Made by a program: the position numbers and the translations under genes | NCBI RefSeq assembly: GCF_006376675.1 | Contig: NZ_VEWK01000013.1 | Location: forward strand, 1 to 64,000 | Origin: Brucella pecoris | GTDB taxonomy: Bacteria > Pseudomonadota > Alphaproteobacteria > Rhizobiales > Rhizobiaceae | Direction: 5' to 3' | DNA length: 64,000 bases | The notes under the pieces: generated by a model | Told to the model about the DNA's origin: nothing | The model's input: the letters and a program-made list of their open reading frames with translations, nothing else | Database searches by the model: none | Part shown: positions 24,424-31,984 of the stretch, piece after piece | Position numbering within the stretch: the stretch's first letter is position 1 | How the letters are laid out: each line of letters opens with the position of its first letter

Positions 24424-25719
24424 ATGAGTGCTGGACACTCCACATACACGCCGAAGACCGGCATCGAAAAATGGGTGGACGAACGGCTTCCCTTGCCGCG
24501 TCTCGTCTATGATTCCTTCGTGGCCTATCCGACGCCGCGTAACCTGAACTATATGTACACCTTCGGTGGCATTTTGAGCTTCATGCTCATTTCGCAGATT
24601 CTGACCGGCGTCGTGCTGGCCATGCATTATGCTGCGGATACGGGCATTGCGTTCAATTCCGTCGAGAAGATCATGCGCGACGTCAACTCCGGCTGGCTGC
24701 TGCGCTATATGCACTCCAACGGCGCATCGTTCTTCTTCATCGCCGTTTATCTCCATATCGCTCGCGGTCTCTATTACGGTTCCTACAAGGCGCCGCGTGA
24801 GCTCCTGTGGATTCTGGGCGTGGTGATCTTCCTTCTCATGATGGCGACCGCCTTTATGGGCTACGTGCTGCCCTGGGGACAGATGTCCTTCTGGGGAGCC
24901 ACCGTTATCACGGGCTTCTTCACGGCCTTCCCGATCATCGGCGAACCGATCCAGCAGCTTCTGCTGGGCGGCTTTGCGGTCGACAATCCGACGCTCAACC
25001 GCTTCTTCTCGCTGCATTACCTGCTGCCGTTCATGATTGCAGGTGTCGTTATCCTGCACGTCTGGGCGCTGCATGTGACGGGCCAGACCAACCCGACCGG
25101 TATTGAAGTGAAATCGAAGACCGATACGCTGTCGTTCACGCCATATGCGACCATCAAGGACGCTTTCGGCGCGCTCGTCTTCTTCGTGTTCTTCGCCTAC
25201 TTCGTCTTCTATCTGCCGAACTTCCTCGGCCATCCGGATAACTATATCCCGGCCGATTCTCTAAAGACGCCCGCTCACATCGTTCCGGAATGGTACTTCC
25301 TGCCTTTCTACGCGATGCTGCGCGCCATCACCTTCAACATCGGCCCGATCGACTCGAAGCTCGGCGGCGTTCTGACCATGTTCGGTTCGATCGCGATCCT
25401 TTTCGTCGTGCCGTGGCTCGATACGTCGAAGGTTCGTTCGGCTGTCTATCGTCCGTGGTTCAAGCTGTTCTTCTGGCTGTTCGTGATCAATGCCATCTTC
25501 CTCGGATGGCTGGGTTCGCGTCCGGCGGAAGGTTCCTACGTCTTCATGGCGCAGCTCGGTACGCTCTACTACTTTGCCTTCTTCATCGTCATCATGCCGG
25601 TCATTGGCCTGATCGAAACGCCGAGGCGTTTGCCGAACTCGATCACCGAGGCGGTTCTGGAGAAAAGCGGCAAGGCCGAGATTACCCCAGTGGAAATCCC
25701 TGTTGAAACTCGGGGCTGA
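24424..25719 (+). CDS. petB: Ubiquinol-cytochrome c reductase, cytochrome b
   Basis: A 431-residue cytochrome b, the quinone-binding membrane core of the bc1 complex, with about eight transmembrane helices. Characteristic stretches are YMHSNGASFFFI and HIARGLYYGSYK (haem-ligand histidines in helix 2), the YVLPWGQMSFWGATVITG cd loop, the second histidine pair around HYLLPFMIAGVVILHVWALH, and the PEWYFLPFYAMLRA Qo motif (P-E-W-Y). It is a full-length split cytochrome b rather than a b-c1 fusion. GGGGAGAGAAG precedes the ATG. Confidence 0.97.
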   Translation: MSAGHSTYTPKTGIEKWVDERLPLPRLVYDSFVAYPTPRNLNYMYTFGGILSFMLISQILTGVVLAMHYAADTGIAFNSVEKIMRDVNSGWLLRYMHSNGASFFFIAVYLHIARGLYYGSYKAPRELLWILGVVIFLLMMATAFMGYVLPWGQMSFWGATVITGFFTAFPIIGEPIQQLLLGGFAVDNPTLNRFFSLHYLLPFMIAGVVILHVWALHVTGQTNPTGIEVKSKTDTLSFTPYATIKDAFGALVFFVFFAYFVFYLPNFLGHPDNYIPADSLKTPAHIVPEWYFLPFYAMLRAITFNIGPIDSKLGGVLTMFGSIAILFVVPWLDTSKVRSAVYRPWFKLFFWLFVINAIFLGWLGSRPAEGSYVFMAQLGTLYYFAFFIVIMPVIGLIETPRRLPNSITEAVLEKSGKAEITPVEIPVETRG

Positions 25720-25747
25720 ACCAGCGAGAGAGATGAAGGACGTAACA

Positions 25748-26629
25748 ATGAAAAACATCCTCAAGAGTTTCGCTGCCTTCGGTATTGCTCCGCTGGTTGC
25801 GCTTGGTATCGCCCTGGGTACGATGGGTGGTGCCTCGGCTGAGGAAGGCGGTAATGCCGCGGAGCCGGAACATTTTCCGATCCACCATCCCAAGCAGGAA
25901 AAGTGGAGCTTCGCCGGTCCGTTCGGAACCTATGACAAGGGACAGCTTCAGCGTGGCCTGAAGGTCTACAAGGAAGTCTGCTCGGCTTGTCATTCGATGA
26001 ACCTGGTGGCTTTCCGCACGCTGGAAGGCCTCGGCTACTCGCCGGAGCAGGTCAAGGCGCTTGCCGCTGAATATGAAGTGGAGGATGGCCCGAATGCGGA
26101 TGGTGAGATGTTCACCCGCAAGGCGCTTCCGACCGACCACTTCCCGGCACCATATCCGAACACGGCTGCGGCTGCGGCGGCAAACAACGGTGCGGCTCCG
26201 CCCGACTTTTCGCTGATCGCCAAGGCGCGTGCGGTGGAACGCGGGTTCCCGCAGTTCATCTTCGACATATTCACGCAATATGCTGAAGGCGGTCCAGATT
26301 ATATCCATTCTCTGCTGACCGGCTTTGACGAACAGCCGCCAGCGGGCATGCAGATTGCCGAAGGTACGCATTACAATCCGTACTTCATTTCGGCAAAGGC
26401 TCTGGCGATGGCGAAGCCGCTGAGCGACGACCAGGTCACCTATGACGACGGCGCGCCGCAAACGGTGGATCAATATGCGCGCGACGTTTCGGCTTTCCTG
26501 ATGTGGGCTGCAGAGCCGCATCTGGAAGATCGCAAGCGGACCGGTTTCCGGGTCATCATATTCCTGATTCTTTTTGCCGGTCTGGTTTATGTTGCCAAGC
26601 GTTCGATCTGGTCGAACGTGAAGCACTAA
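25748..26629 (+). CDS. petC: Ubiquinol-cytochrome c reductase, cytochrome c1
   Basis: A 293-residue cytochrome c1. A signal peptide ends at about residue 31 (GGASA before EEGG). The haem is held by C78-S-A-C81-H82, and a single C-terminal membrane helix (about 268-286, VIIFLILFAGLVYVA) anchors it with the tail KRSIWSNVKH inside. An alanine-rich insert (TAAAAAANNGAAPPDFS) precedes the family SLIAKAR block. Last gene of petABC, followed by a strong terminator. Confidence 0.96.
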   Translation: MKNILKSFAAFGIAPLVALGIALGTMGGASAEEGGNAAEPEHFPIHHPKQEKWSFAGPFGTYDKGQLQRGLKVYKEVCSACHSMNLVAFRTLEGLGYSPEQVKALAAEYEVEDGPNADGEMFTRKALPTDHFPAPYPNTAAAAAANNGAAPPDFSLIAKARAVERGFPQFIFDIFTQYAEGGPDYIHSLLTGFDEQPPAGMQIAEGTHYNPYFISAKALAMAKPLSDDQVTYDDGAPQTVDQYARDVSAFLMWAAEPHLEDRKRTGFRVIIFLILFAGLVYVAKRSIWSNVKH

Positions 26630-26651
26630 CCGGTCAATCCGAGTTAAAAAA

Positions 26652-26678
26652 ATGGGCGCCGCGGGCGCCCATTTTTTT
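26652..26678 (+). terminator. Rho-independent terminator of petABC
   Basis: ATGGGCGCC and GGCGCCCAT form exact 9-base arms around GCG and are followed by a run of Ts. Confidence 0.92.
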
Positions 26679-26889
26679 GTGGTATGGATGCATGGAAAGT
26701 GATTGTTCGGTTCGCCGGGATACCATTGCCGCAATTAAGCCATAAAAATGACGGTGCGTCGCCGCAATGTTCTTGGCGCAAATGGGCGGTTTCTTTTGCA
26801 ATTTGCTCGTTTGAGGGTGTAAAGGAGCTTGGCCCCAACTTTGCCTTGATTAATTTGACCGGCCCAACGGCCGCCTGAAAGGATGGAAA

Positions 26890-27435
26890 ATGGAATCCGG
26901 ATTTAAAGCCAGCTTGAAGGATGCGATCCGCACTATTCCGGATTATCCGAAGCCCGGCGTCCAGTTCCGTGACGTGACGACGCTTATGGGCGATGCACAG
27001 GCATTTCGCCGTTCGGTCGATGAACTGGTCTATCCTTATGCAGGCAACAAGGTCGACAAGGTAGCCGGCATCGAAGCGCGTGGCTTCATTCTCGGAGGTG
27101 CCATCGCGCATCAGCTTTCAGCCGGTTTCGTGCCGATCCGCAAGAAGGGCAAGCTGCCGCGCGATACCGTGCGGATTGCCTACAGCCTTGAATATGGCAT
27201 CGACGAAATGGAAATGCACCGCGACGCGATCGAAAAGGGTGAGCGGATCATTCTGGTCGATGATCTGATCGCAACGGGTGGAACGGCGGAAGCGGCGGCG
27301 AAACTTCTGCTTCAGATGGGGGCAGACATCGTCGCAGCCTGCTTCATCATTGATCTGCCGGACCTCGGCGGACGCAAGAAGCTCGAAGCTCTCGGCGTGC
27401 CGGTTCGCACGCTCGTTGCCTTCGAAGGCGATTGA
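26890..27435 (+). CDS. apt: Adenine phosphoribosyltransferase
   Basis: A 181-residue purine salvage enzyme joining adenine and PRPP to give AMP. It has the family N terminus LKDAIRTIPDYPKPGVQFRD, the base-binding GIEARGFILGG, and the PRPP loop ILVDDLIATGGTAEAA (about residues 121-136). The ATG at 26890 is favoured; another in-frame ATG two codons upstream (26884) is possible. It is monocistronic, with a bidirectional terminator shared with the convergent MaoC gene. Confidence 0.95.
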   Translation: MESGFKASLKDAIRTIPDYPKPGVQFRDVTTLMGDAQAFRRSVDELVYPYAGNKVDKVAGIEARGFILGGAIAHQLSAGFVPIRKKGKLPRDTVRIAYSLEYGIDEMEMHRDAIEKGERIILVDDLIATGGTAEAAAKLLLQMGADIVAACFIIDLPDLGGRKKLEALGVPVRTLVAFEGD

Positions 27436-27444
27436 GAATACGAG

Positions 27445-27473
27445 AAAGCCCGGACTATACTCCGGGCTTTTCT
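27445..27473. terminator. Bidirectional terminator between apt and MaoC genes
   Basis: AAAGCCCGGA and TCCGGGCTTT are exact 10-base arms around CTATAC, with a T-rich tail on the plus side. Confidence 0.85.
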
Positions 27474-27477
27474 TATT

Positions 27478-27960
27478 TCAGGCGCCGGTCTTGGGCGGCA
27501 GCTTCACCATCGCCGCGTTGTCGAATAACAGCACTTCTTCACCGTTCTGGTTATAAGCGCTTGTCGTCATGGTCAGCATCGACCAGCCGGGACGGGACGC
27601 AAGCGGTCGGATGGCATGGACCACACGCTTGTAGGTAATGGTATCTCCGGCATAAACGGGCTTCGACCATTTCAGGTTTTCAAAGCCGGGCGAGGGGCCG
27701 AATGTCGGGGGCGTCTCGCCGCGTTTCAGCGCTTCTTTCGTCGCCGCGAGGATGGACGCGACATTGAGCTTCATGAACACCGCCGTGGTATGCCAGCCGG
27801 AAGCGCAAAGCCCGCCGAAGACGCTCTTCTTTGCCGCTTCCGCATCCAGATGGAACGGTTGCGGATCATATTTTCTGGCGAAATCGATGATTTCATCGGC
27901 AGTAAACGTATAGCTGCCGATGACGAGGTTCTGTCCGAGATTTTCTTCCAGGAAACTCAT
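27478..27960 (-). CDS. MaoC family dehydratase (second of a pair)
   Basis: A 160-residue single hot-dog protein of the MaoC/(R)-specific hydratase type, which adds water to or removes it from enoyl thioesters. The catalytic pair is in FARKYDPQPFHLD (D and H about five residues apart, near 31 and 36), followed by SVFGGLCASGWHTTA. Its start overlaps the stop of the upstream paralogue by four bases. The two proteins share the same DPQPFHLD..EA..S..GGL.ASGW.T core, so they arose by duplication and may pair into one enzyme. Its exact substrate is unknown. Confidence 0.87.
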   Translation of the reverse strand: MSFLEENLGQNLVIGSYTFTADEIIDFARKYDPQPFHLDAEAAKKSVFGGLCASGWHTTAVFMKLNVASILAATKEALKRGETPPTFGPSPGFENLKWSKPVYAGDTITYKRVVHAIRPLASRPGWSMLTMTTSAYNQNGEEVLLFDNAAMVKLPPKTGA

Positions 27961-28442
27961 GACGCATCTCCCGCTTTCTCATCGTAGTCGCGGCGTCCCA
28001 TCATGCATGGATGCTGCATTTCGCACACGCTTTCGCCGCGCTGATTGAACAGCTCATGGTGGAACGTTACCAGCCCGATGGCCGGACGCGATTTGGAAAT
28101 GCGCTTGTCCTTGATGGTCGTCACGCCGTTCAGCGTATCACCGGCAAGCACGGGGCGTTTCCAGCGTGTGAATTCGACGCCGGGGCCGCCTTGCGACGTG
28201 GAATTGGTGAGATAGGCATCGCAGACCATGCGCATGATGAGGGAAGTGGTCTGCCACCCCGATGCTGCCAGCCCGCCGAGAACGCTCGCCTTGCCCGCTT
28301 CTTCATCGAGATGGAACGGCTGCGGGTCGAACGCGCTGGCAAATTCGATGATTTCTTCCTTGTTGATCGCACGAGGGCCGAAGGGAAGGGTCATTCCCGG
28401 TTCCATATCCTCGTAGGCATATTTTGGCAGAGGCTTGGTCAC
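27957..28442 (-). CDS. MaoC family dehydratase (first of a pair)
   Basis: A 161-residue MaoC hot-dog protein. The active-site block is FASAFDPQPFHLDEEAGKAS, followed by GGLAASGWQTTSLIM. The start is a GTG at 28442 (MTKPLPKYAYED) with GGAGGAGA about 8 bases upstream; the in-frame sequence further up runs through a repeat and is unlikely to be coding. It overlaps the next MaoC gene by four bases (ATGA). Both genes keep the aspartate and histidine, so neither looks like a dead regulatory half. Confidence 0.86.
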   Translation of the reverse strand: MTKPLPKYAYEDMEPGMTLPFGPRAINKEEIIEFASAFDPQPFHLDEEAGKASVLGGLAASGWQTTSLIMRMVCDAYLTNSTSQGGPGVEFTRWKRPVLAGDTLNGVTTIKDKRISKSRPAIGLVTFHHELFNQRGESVCEMQHPCMMGRRDYDEKAGDAS

Positions 28443-28461
28443 CCTCGATCTCCTCCCACTG

Positions 28462-28561
28462 GAGCGGATTGCGTTCACATTCGGCAGCGCTTCCGCTCTA
28501 TCTGTTTGTCTTGGATCGCGCATCCTATTCCGAAAACCGCTTCGCACCTTTCGGGATGCGC
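28462..28561. repeat. Bipartite palindromic mosaic element (B then A')
   Basis: Module B: GAGCGGA (28462-28468) with TCCGCTC (28492-28498). Module A': GCGCATCC (28518-28525) with GGGATGCGC ending at 28561, enclosing CCGAAAACCGCTTCGCAC. It sits between the MaoC pair and ychF. Confidence 0.85.
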
Positions 28562-28566
28562 TTTAT

Positions 28567-28603
28567 GCAGAATAAAGAAAAGGCCGCCGGTTTTTGGCGG
28601 CCT
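28567..28603 (-). terminator. Rho-independent terminator of ychF
   Basis: On the minus strand AGGCCGCC and GGCGGCCT pair around a short A-rich loop and are followed by TTTTCTTTATT. Confidence 0.85.
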
Positions 28604-28610
28604 GATCGTA

Positions 28611-29714
28611 TCAGGTATTGAAGCGGAACAGCATCACATCGCCGTCATGGACGATGTATTCCTTACCTTCGTCCCTGGCCTTGCCGGCTTCCTTGGCGCC
28701 GACTTCGCCATTGTATTTGACGTAGTCTTCATAGGCGATGGTCTGGGCGCGAATGAAGCCGCGTTCGAAATCTGTATGAATGACACCGGCAGCACCGGGA
28801 GCCTTGGTGCCGCGCCGGATGGTCCATGCACGGGTTTCCTTCGGTCCAGCGGTAAAATAGGTGATGAGGTCGAGAAGCTTGTAACCGGCGCGGATGAGGC
28901 GGTCGAGGCCCGGCTCTTCCAGGTCCATGCTTTCCAGATATTCCCTGGCTTCCTCGTCGGGAAGCTGGGCAACTTCCGCTTCGATTGCAGCCGAAATGAT
29001 GACCGTCTGGGCACCCTGCTCATCTGCCATCTTTTCGATGGCGGCGCTGTACGCGTTGCCCTTGGCGGCATCGCCTTCGGCGACGTTGCAGACATAGAGC
29101 ACAGGCTTGGAGGTCAGCAGGTTCAGACCTTTAAGCGTCAGCAGGTCTTCTGCTGCGATGTCCTTCAGCATGAGGCGAACCGGCTGGCCGTTCTGGAGCA
29201 GTTCCAGTGCGGTTTCCATCACCGGCAGAATGGTGAGGGCTTCCTTGTCCTTGGCCGTAGCGCGCTTGCGGATCTGCACGATGCGGCGCTCGATGCTTTC
29301 GAGGTCCGACAGCATCAGTTCCGTTTCGACCGTCTCGGCGTCTGACACAGGATCAATGCGGCCTTCGACATGGGTGATGTCATCATCTTCGAAGCAGCGC
29401 AACACATGCACGATGGCATCGACTTCGCGGATATTGGCGAGGAACTGGTTGCCGAGACCTTCGCCCTTCGAAGCGCCACGCACGAGGCCGGCAATATCAA
29501 CGAAGTTGATGCGGGTCGGGATGATTTCCTTCGAACCCGCGATTTTCGCAATGCCGTTCTGGCGTGGATCGGGAACAGCCACTTCACCGGTGTTCGGCTC
29601 GATGGTGCAGAACGGATAGTTTGCGGCCTGTGCAGCGGCCGTTTTGGTCAGCGCGTTGAAAAGGGTCGACTTGCCAACATTTGGCAGACCGACGATGCCG
29701 CATTTGAAACCCAT
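28611..29714 (-). CDS. ychF: Redox-regulated ATPase YchF (OLA1 type)
   Basis: A 367-residue Obg-family P-loop protein that prefers ATP and associates with the ribosome. G1 is GLPNVGKST (9-17), then NYPFCTIEPN, the DIAGLVRGASKGEGLGNQFL G3 region, and a C-terminal TGS-type domain with KAPGAAGVIHTDFERGFIRA. The length is normal for the family. It lies downstream of rplY and pth on the same strand, the usual translation cluster, but about 90 bases separate it from pth, so it may have its own promoter. Confidence 0.96.
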   Translation of the reverse strand: MGFKCGIVGLPNVGKSTLFNALTKTAAAQAANYPFCTIEPNTGEVAVPDPRQNGIAKIAGSKEIIPTRINFVDIAGLVRGASKGEGLGNQFLANIREVDAIVHVLRCFEDDDITHVEGRIDPVSDAETVETELMLSDLESIERRIVQIRKRATAKDKEALTILPVMETALELLQNGQPVRLMLKDIAAEDLLTLKGLNLLTSKPVLYVCNVAEGDAAKGNAYSAAIEKMADEQGAQTVIISAAIEAEVAQLPDEEAREYLESMDLEEPGLDRLIRAGYKLLDLITYFTAGPKETRAWTIRRGTKAPGAAGVIHTDFERGFIRAQTIAYEDYVKYNGEVGAKEAGKARDEGKEYIVHDGDVMLFRFNT

Positions 29715-29801
29715 GATCGTACCTGTCAGACTAGAATAGAATTACCGTCGCTATGCGACATTGAGGTGTGAAGCGTCAAGAGGCGCAGCCGTCGCCGGGG
29801 A

Positions 29802-30569
29802 TTAATCCTTCTTCCCCAGCAGCTTTTTCAGCATTTCAGCCATCGGGCCGCTTTCGGGAATGCCCGGCTTCCTCTGGTTCTGCCGCGCCTGCCGGATATG
29901 GCTCTGCGCCTTGGCCTTTGCTTCAGGGGGGGCCTTTTCCGCTTGCGCGGGATTGGCCTTGAAGCCGCTTGGCCGCTGATTGCCGTCGCCCATGGCGAGC
30001 GCAATGCGGTTCATGAAGCTGTTGTCTTCGCCTTTGGTGGCAAGCAGGCCCACATTGTCGGCGATAGCACCCAGAAGCGTATCCAGCCATTCATTGTCAG
30101 CCTTGGCGAAGTCGCCGAGGACATAATTATGCACGAGTTCCTTCGCGCCGGGATGGCCGATGCCAAGCCGCATGCGGCGATAATTTTGGCCGCCGGGGAA
30201 AGACTGTACATGCGCGTCGATGGATTTAATGCCGTTATGGCCGCCAGAGCCGCCACCGGTCTTGATACGCAGCTTGCCCGGAATAAGGTCGAGTTCGTCA
30301 TAGATCACGACGAGATCGGCGGATGTCAGCTTGTAGAAGCGCATGGCTTCGCCGATGGACTGACCCGAGAGATTCATGAAAGTCTGCGGCTTGATCAGCA
30401 GCACCTTTTCGCCGTCGATCACACCGTCGGCGATCTCGGCCTGAAATTTCTTCTGCCATTTGGAAAAGCGATGGCGGCGGAATATTTCATCCGCCGCCAT
30501 GAAACCGATATTGTGCCGGTTATGCGCATATTTGGGGCCCGGATTGCCAAGACCTGCGATGAGCAGCAT
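29802..30569 (-). CDS. pth: Peptidyl-tRNA hydrolase
   Basis: A 255-residue peptidyl-tRNA hydrolase that recycles tRNA from dropped-off peptidyl-tRNA. The core has LIAGLGNPGPKYAHNRHNIG with the catalytic histidine at 19, KPQTFMNLSG and the GGGSGGHNGIKSI loop. It is about 60 residues longer than the E. coli enzyme because of a C-terminal basic, P/A/K/Q-rich tail (about 195-255, ending LKKLLGKKD). Such tails are common in this order. It lies 30 bases behind rplY. Confidence 0.95.
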   Translation of the reverse strand: MLLIAGLGNPGPKYAHNRHNIGFMAADEIFRRHRFSKWQKKFQAEIADGVIDGEKVLLIKPQTFMNLSGQSIGEAMRFYKLTSADLVVIYDELDLIPGKLRIKTGGGSGGHNGIKSIDAHVQSFPGGQNYRRMRLGIGHPGAKELVHNYVLGDFAKADNEWLDTLLGAIADNVGLLATKGEDNSFMNRIALAMGDGNQRPSGFKANPAQAEKAPPEAKAKAQSHIRQARQNQRKPGIPESGPMAEMLKKLLGKKD

Positions 30570-30599
30570 GGTTCAGAGTCCCCAAAATACGAAAAGCGA

Positions 30600-31229
30600 T
30601 TATTCGCCGTCCTTGGCTTCTTCTTCTGCAGCGCCTTCCGAAGCATTTTCTTCCGACTTCAGGCCGGCAGGAGCAGCAATCGTGGCGATGGTGAAGTCGC
30701 GGTCCTGAATGGCAGCGGTCGCGCCCTTCGGCAGCTTGATTGCCGAAATGTGGACCGAGTCGCCGATTTCGAGGCCGGTCAGGTCGAATTCGAGCGCTTC
30801 CGGAATTGCATTAGCCGGAACAATCAGTTCAACGTCGTGACGAACGATGTTGAGAACGCCGCCGCGCTTGATGCCCGGTGCAGCTTCTTCGTTCTTGAAG
30901 TGAACAGGAACGTTCACGTGCACAACCGACTTGGCGGAAACGCGCAGGAAGTCGACATGCTGCGGGAAGTCACGAACCGGATCCAACTGGTAGTCCTTCG
31001 GGAGGACCTGAATCTTCTTGCCGTCTACTTCGATCGTGGCAACCGTGGTCTTAAAACCACCGCCATGAATCTTGTAGAAGATTTCCTTGTAGGGGACGGC
31101 GATTGCGAGGGGTTCCTGCTTGTCGCCATAGATGACTGCAGGAATCTGGCCGTTGCGACGCAGTTCGCGGGAGGACCCCTTACCAACCCGGGTACGCAGA
31201 TCGGCCTTGAGCACGTAAGTCTCGCTCAT
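30600..31229 (-). CDS. rplY: 50S ribosomal protein L25 / general stress protein Ctc
   Basis: A 209-residue two-domain L25 of the Ctc type: an N-terminal 5S-rRNA-binding beta barrel (LKADLRTRVGKGSSRELRRN..PAVIYG) and a C-terminal TL5-like domain, ending in an acidic tail rich in E, A and K. The start at 31229 (MSETYVLKA) follows the family. GAAAGGAAATGCC upstream supplies the ribosome site. First gene of an rplY-pth transcription unit. Confidence 0.95.
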   Translation of the reverse strand: MSETYVLKADLRTRVGKGSSRELRRNGQIPAVIYGDKQEPLAIAVPYKEIFYKIHGGGFKTTVATIEVDGKKIQVLPKDYQLDPVRDFPQHVDFLRVSAKSVVHVNVPVHFKNEEAAPGIKRGGVLNIVRHDVELIVPANAIPEALEFDLTGLEIGDSVHISAIKLPKGATAAIQDRDFTIATIAAPAGLKSEENASEGAAEEEAKDGE

Positions 31230-31452
31230 GGCATTTCCTTTCGATGTTACTGGAGTGTCGCTAGTACCGCTTGATGAGCCGTGCAAACGACATGAAACAG
31301 CCCGTATCGTCTGTCACAAGGTGAAAGACCGGACCGCTCCATTCCGCGTTGCCTCCAAGGGTGTCTACGCGGATGGCGGTGGCTATAGACCATAGCGTGC
31401 GGCGGCGCAAGTTTTTTGGATTTGCCCTCGCGCGGAGGCTGACAGGCTATAG

Positions 31453-31481
31453 TTGAAAAAATGATCCCGATAGCCTATATT
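31453..31481 (+). promoter_or_regulatory. Housekeeping-sigma promoter of the small-RNA candidate
   Basis: TTGAAA at 31453-31458 and TATATT at 31476-31481 are separated by exactly 17 bases, one mismatch each from the consensus hexamers. Transcription would begin about seven bases later, at G31488. Confidence 0.7.
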
Positions 31482-31487
31482 CGGATC

Positions 31488-31577
31488 GGTAGCTGAAGCG
31501 CGAACTCCAGCTACCATGTTCTTAGATAAAGAATTGAACCCGCACTGTGGCTCGCCAGCTGGTGCGGGTTTTCTTTA
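31488..31577 (+). ncRNA. Candidate small regulatory RNA (about 90 nt)
   Basis: From the predicted start G31488 the transcript opens with a perfect hairpin: GGTAGCTG (31488-31495), a 12-base loop, and CAGCTACC (31508-31515). A single-stranded A/T-rich linker follows, then a strong terminator hairpin: AACCCGCAC (31537-31545) with GTGCGGGTT (31562-31570) and TTTCTTTATT after it. The region lies between divergent genes rplY and the HerA-like ATPase and does not encode a plausible protein. I cannot assign it to a named small-RNA family. Confidence 0.65.
31537..31577 (+). terminator. Rho-independent terminator of the small-RNA candidate
   Basis: Exact 9-base arms AACCCGCAC / GTGCGGGTT with an inner TGGC/GCCA helix, followed by TTCTTTATT. 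Confidence 0.85.
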
Positions 31578-31872
31578 TTCTAAGCGTGAATCTAATAGGT
31601 ATAAACCACATAGAGTTCACCTCCGAATAGAGGGCAAAGCCTTTGCCACGGTCCAGGTGGCTCATCCTCCCCGACGCGCCCGCTGGCTGGACGCTTGCTG
31701 CTTTTGCCCCCTGATCCAATTGCTATCAAAACTTCTGGTTGAAATCTACTGCCCGGCATCTGTGGGCATTTGTCTTAACGGGTGGCAATGGCAGCCGCAA
31801 AAGTGTTAAGCGAATGCCTGATCGACTGGCGGCTTGACCGTACGAGTCGTCTGTTCCTGCAATGTTTAAATA

Positions 31873-31970
31873 GAGCGGTTCCGGGCAAAGCTGAATCGTC
31901 GGAACCGCTCCATCAATTTGTTTTAACGCGCATCTTGTCCGAAAACCACTTCGCACTTTTCGGGATGCGC
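31873..31970. repeat. Bipartite palindromic mosaic element (B then A')
   Basis: GAGCGGTTCC (31873-31882) with GGAACCGCTC (31901-31910), then GCGCATC (31928-31934) with GATGCGC (31964-31970) enclosing CCGAAAACCACTTCGCACTT. It ends 14 bases before the ATPase start, so it would form part of that gene's leader. Confidence 0.85.
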
Positions 31971-31984
31971 TAAAAGGAGGCGAG

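Larger units (their letters stand above)
31230..31984. other. 755-base intergenic region
   Basis: Holds the rplY promoter region on the left, then the small-RNA candidate at 31488-31577 with its own promoter and terminator, and a mosaic repeat at 31873-31970. The stretch 31580-31870 shows no convincing gene: short reading frames there lack ribosome sites and recognisable protein features. Confidence 0.6.

Noticed and set aside
28011..29345. A 444-codon open frame on the plus strand opposite ychF and a MaoC gene
   Set aside because: It spans two real genes and a repeat on the other strand and has no recognisable protein features.
31516..31809. A 97-codon frame downstream of the small-RNA promoter
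   Set aside because: It runs through the terminator hairpin, has no ribosome site, and reads as cysteine- and arginine-rich sequence with no conserved pattern.
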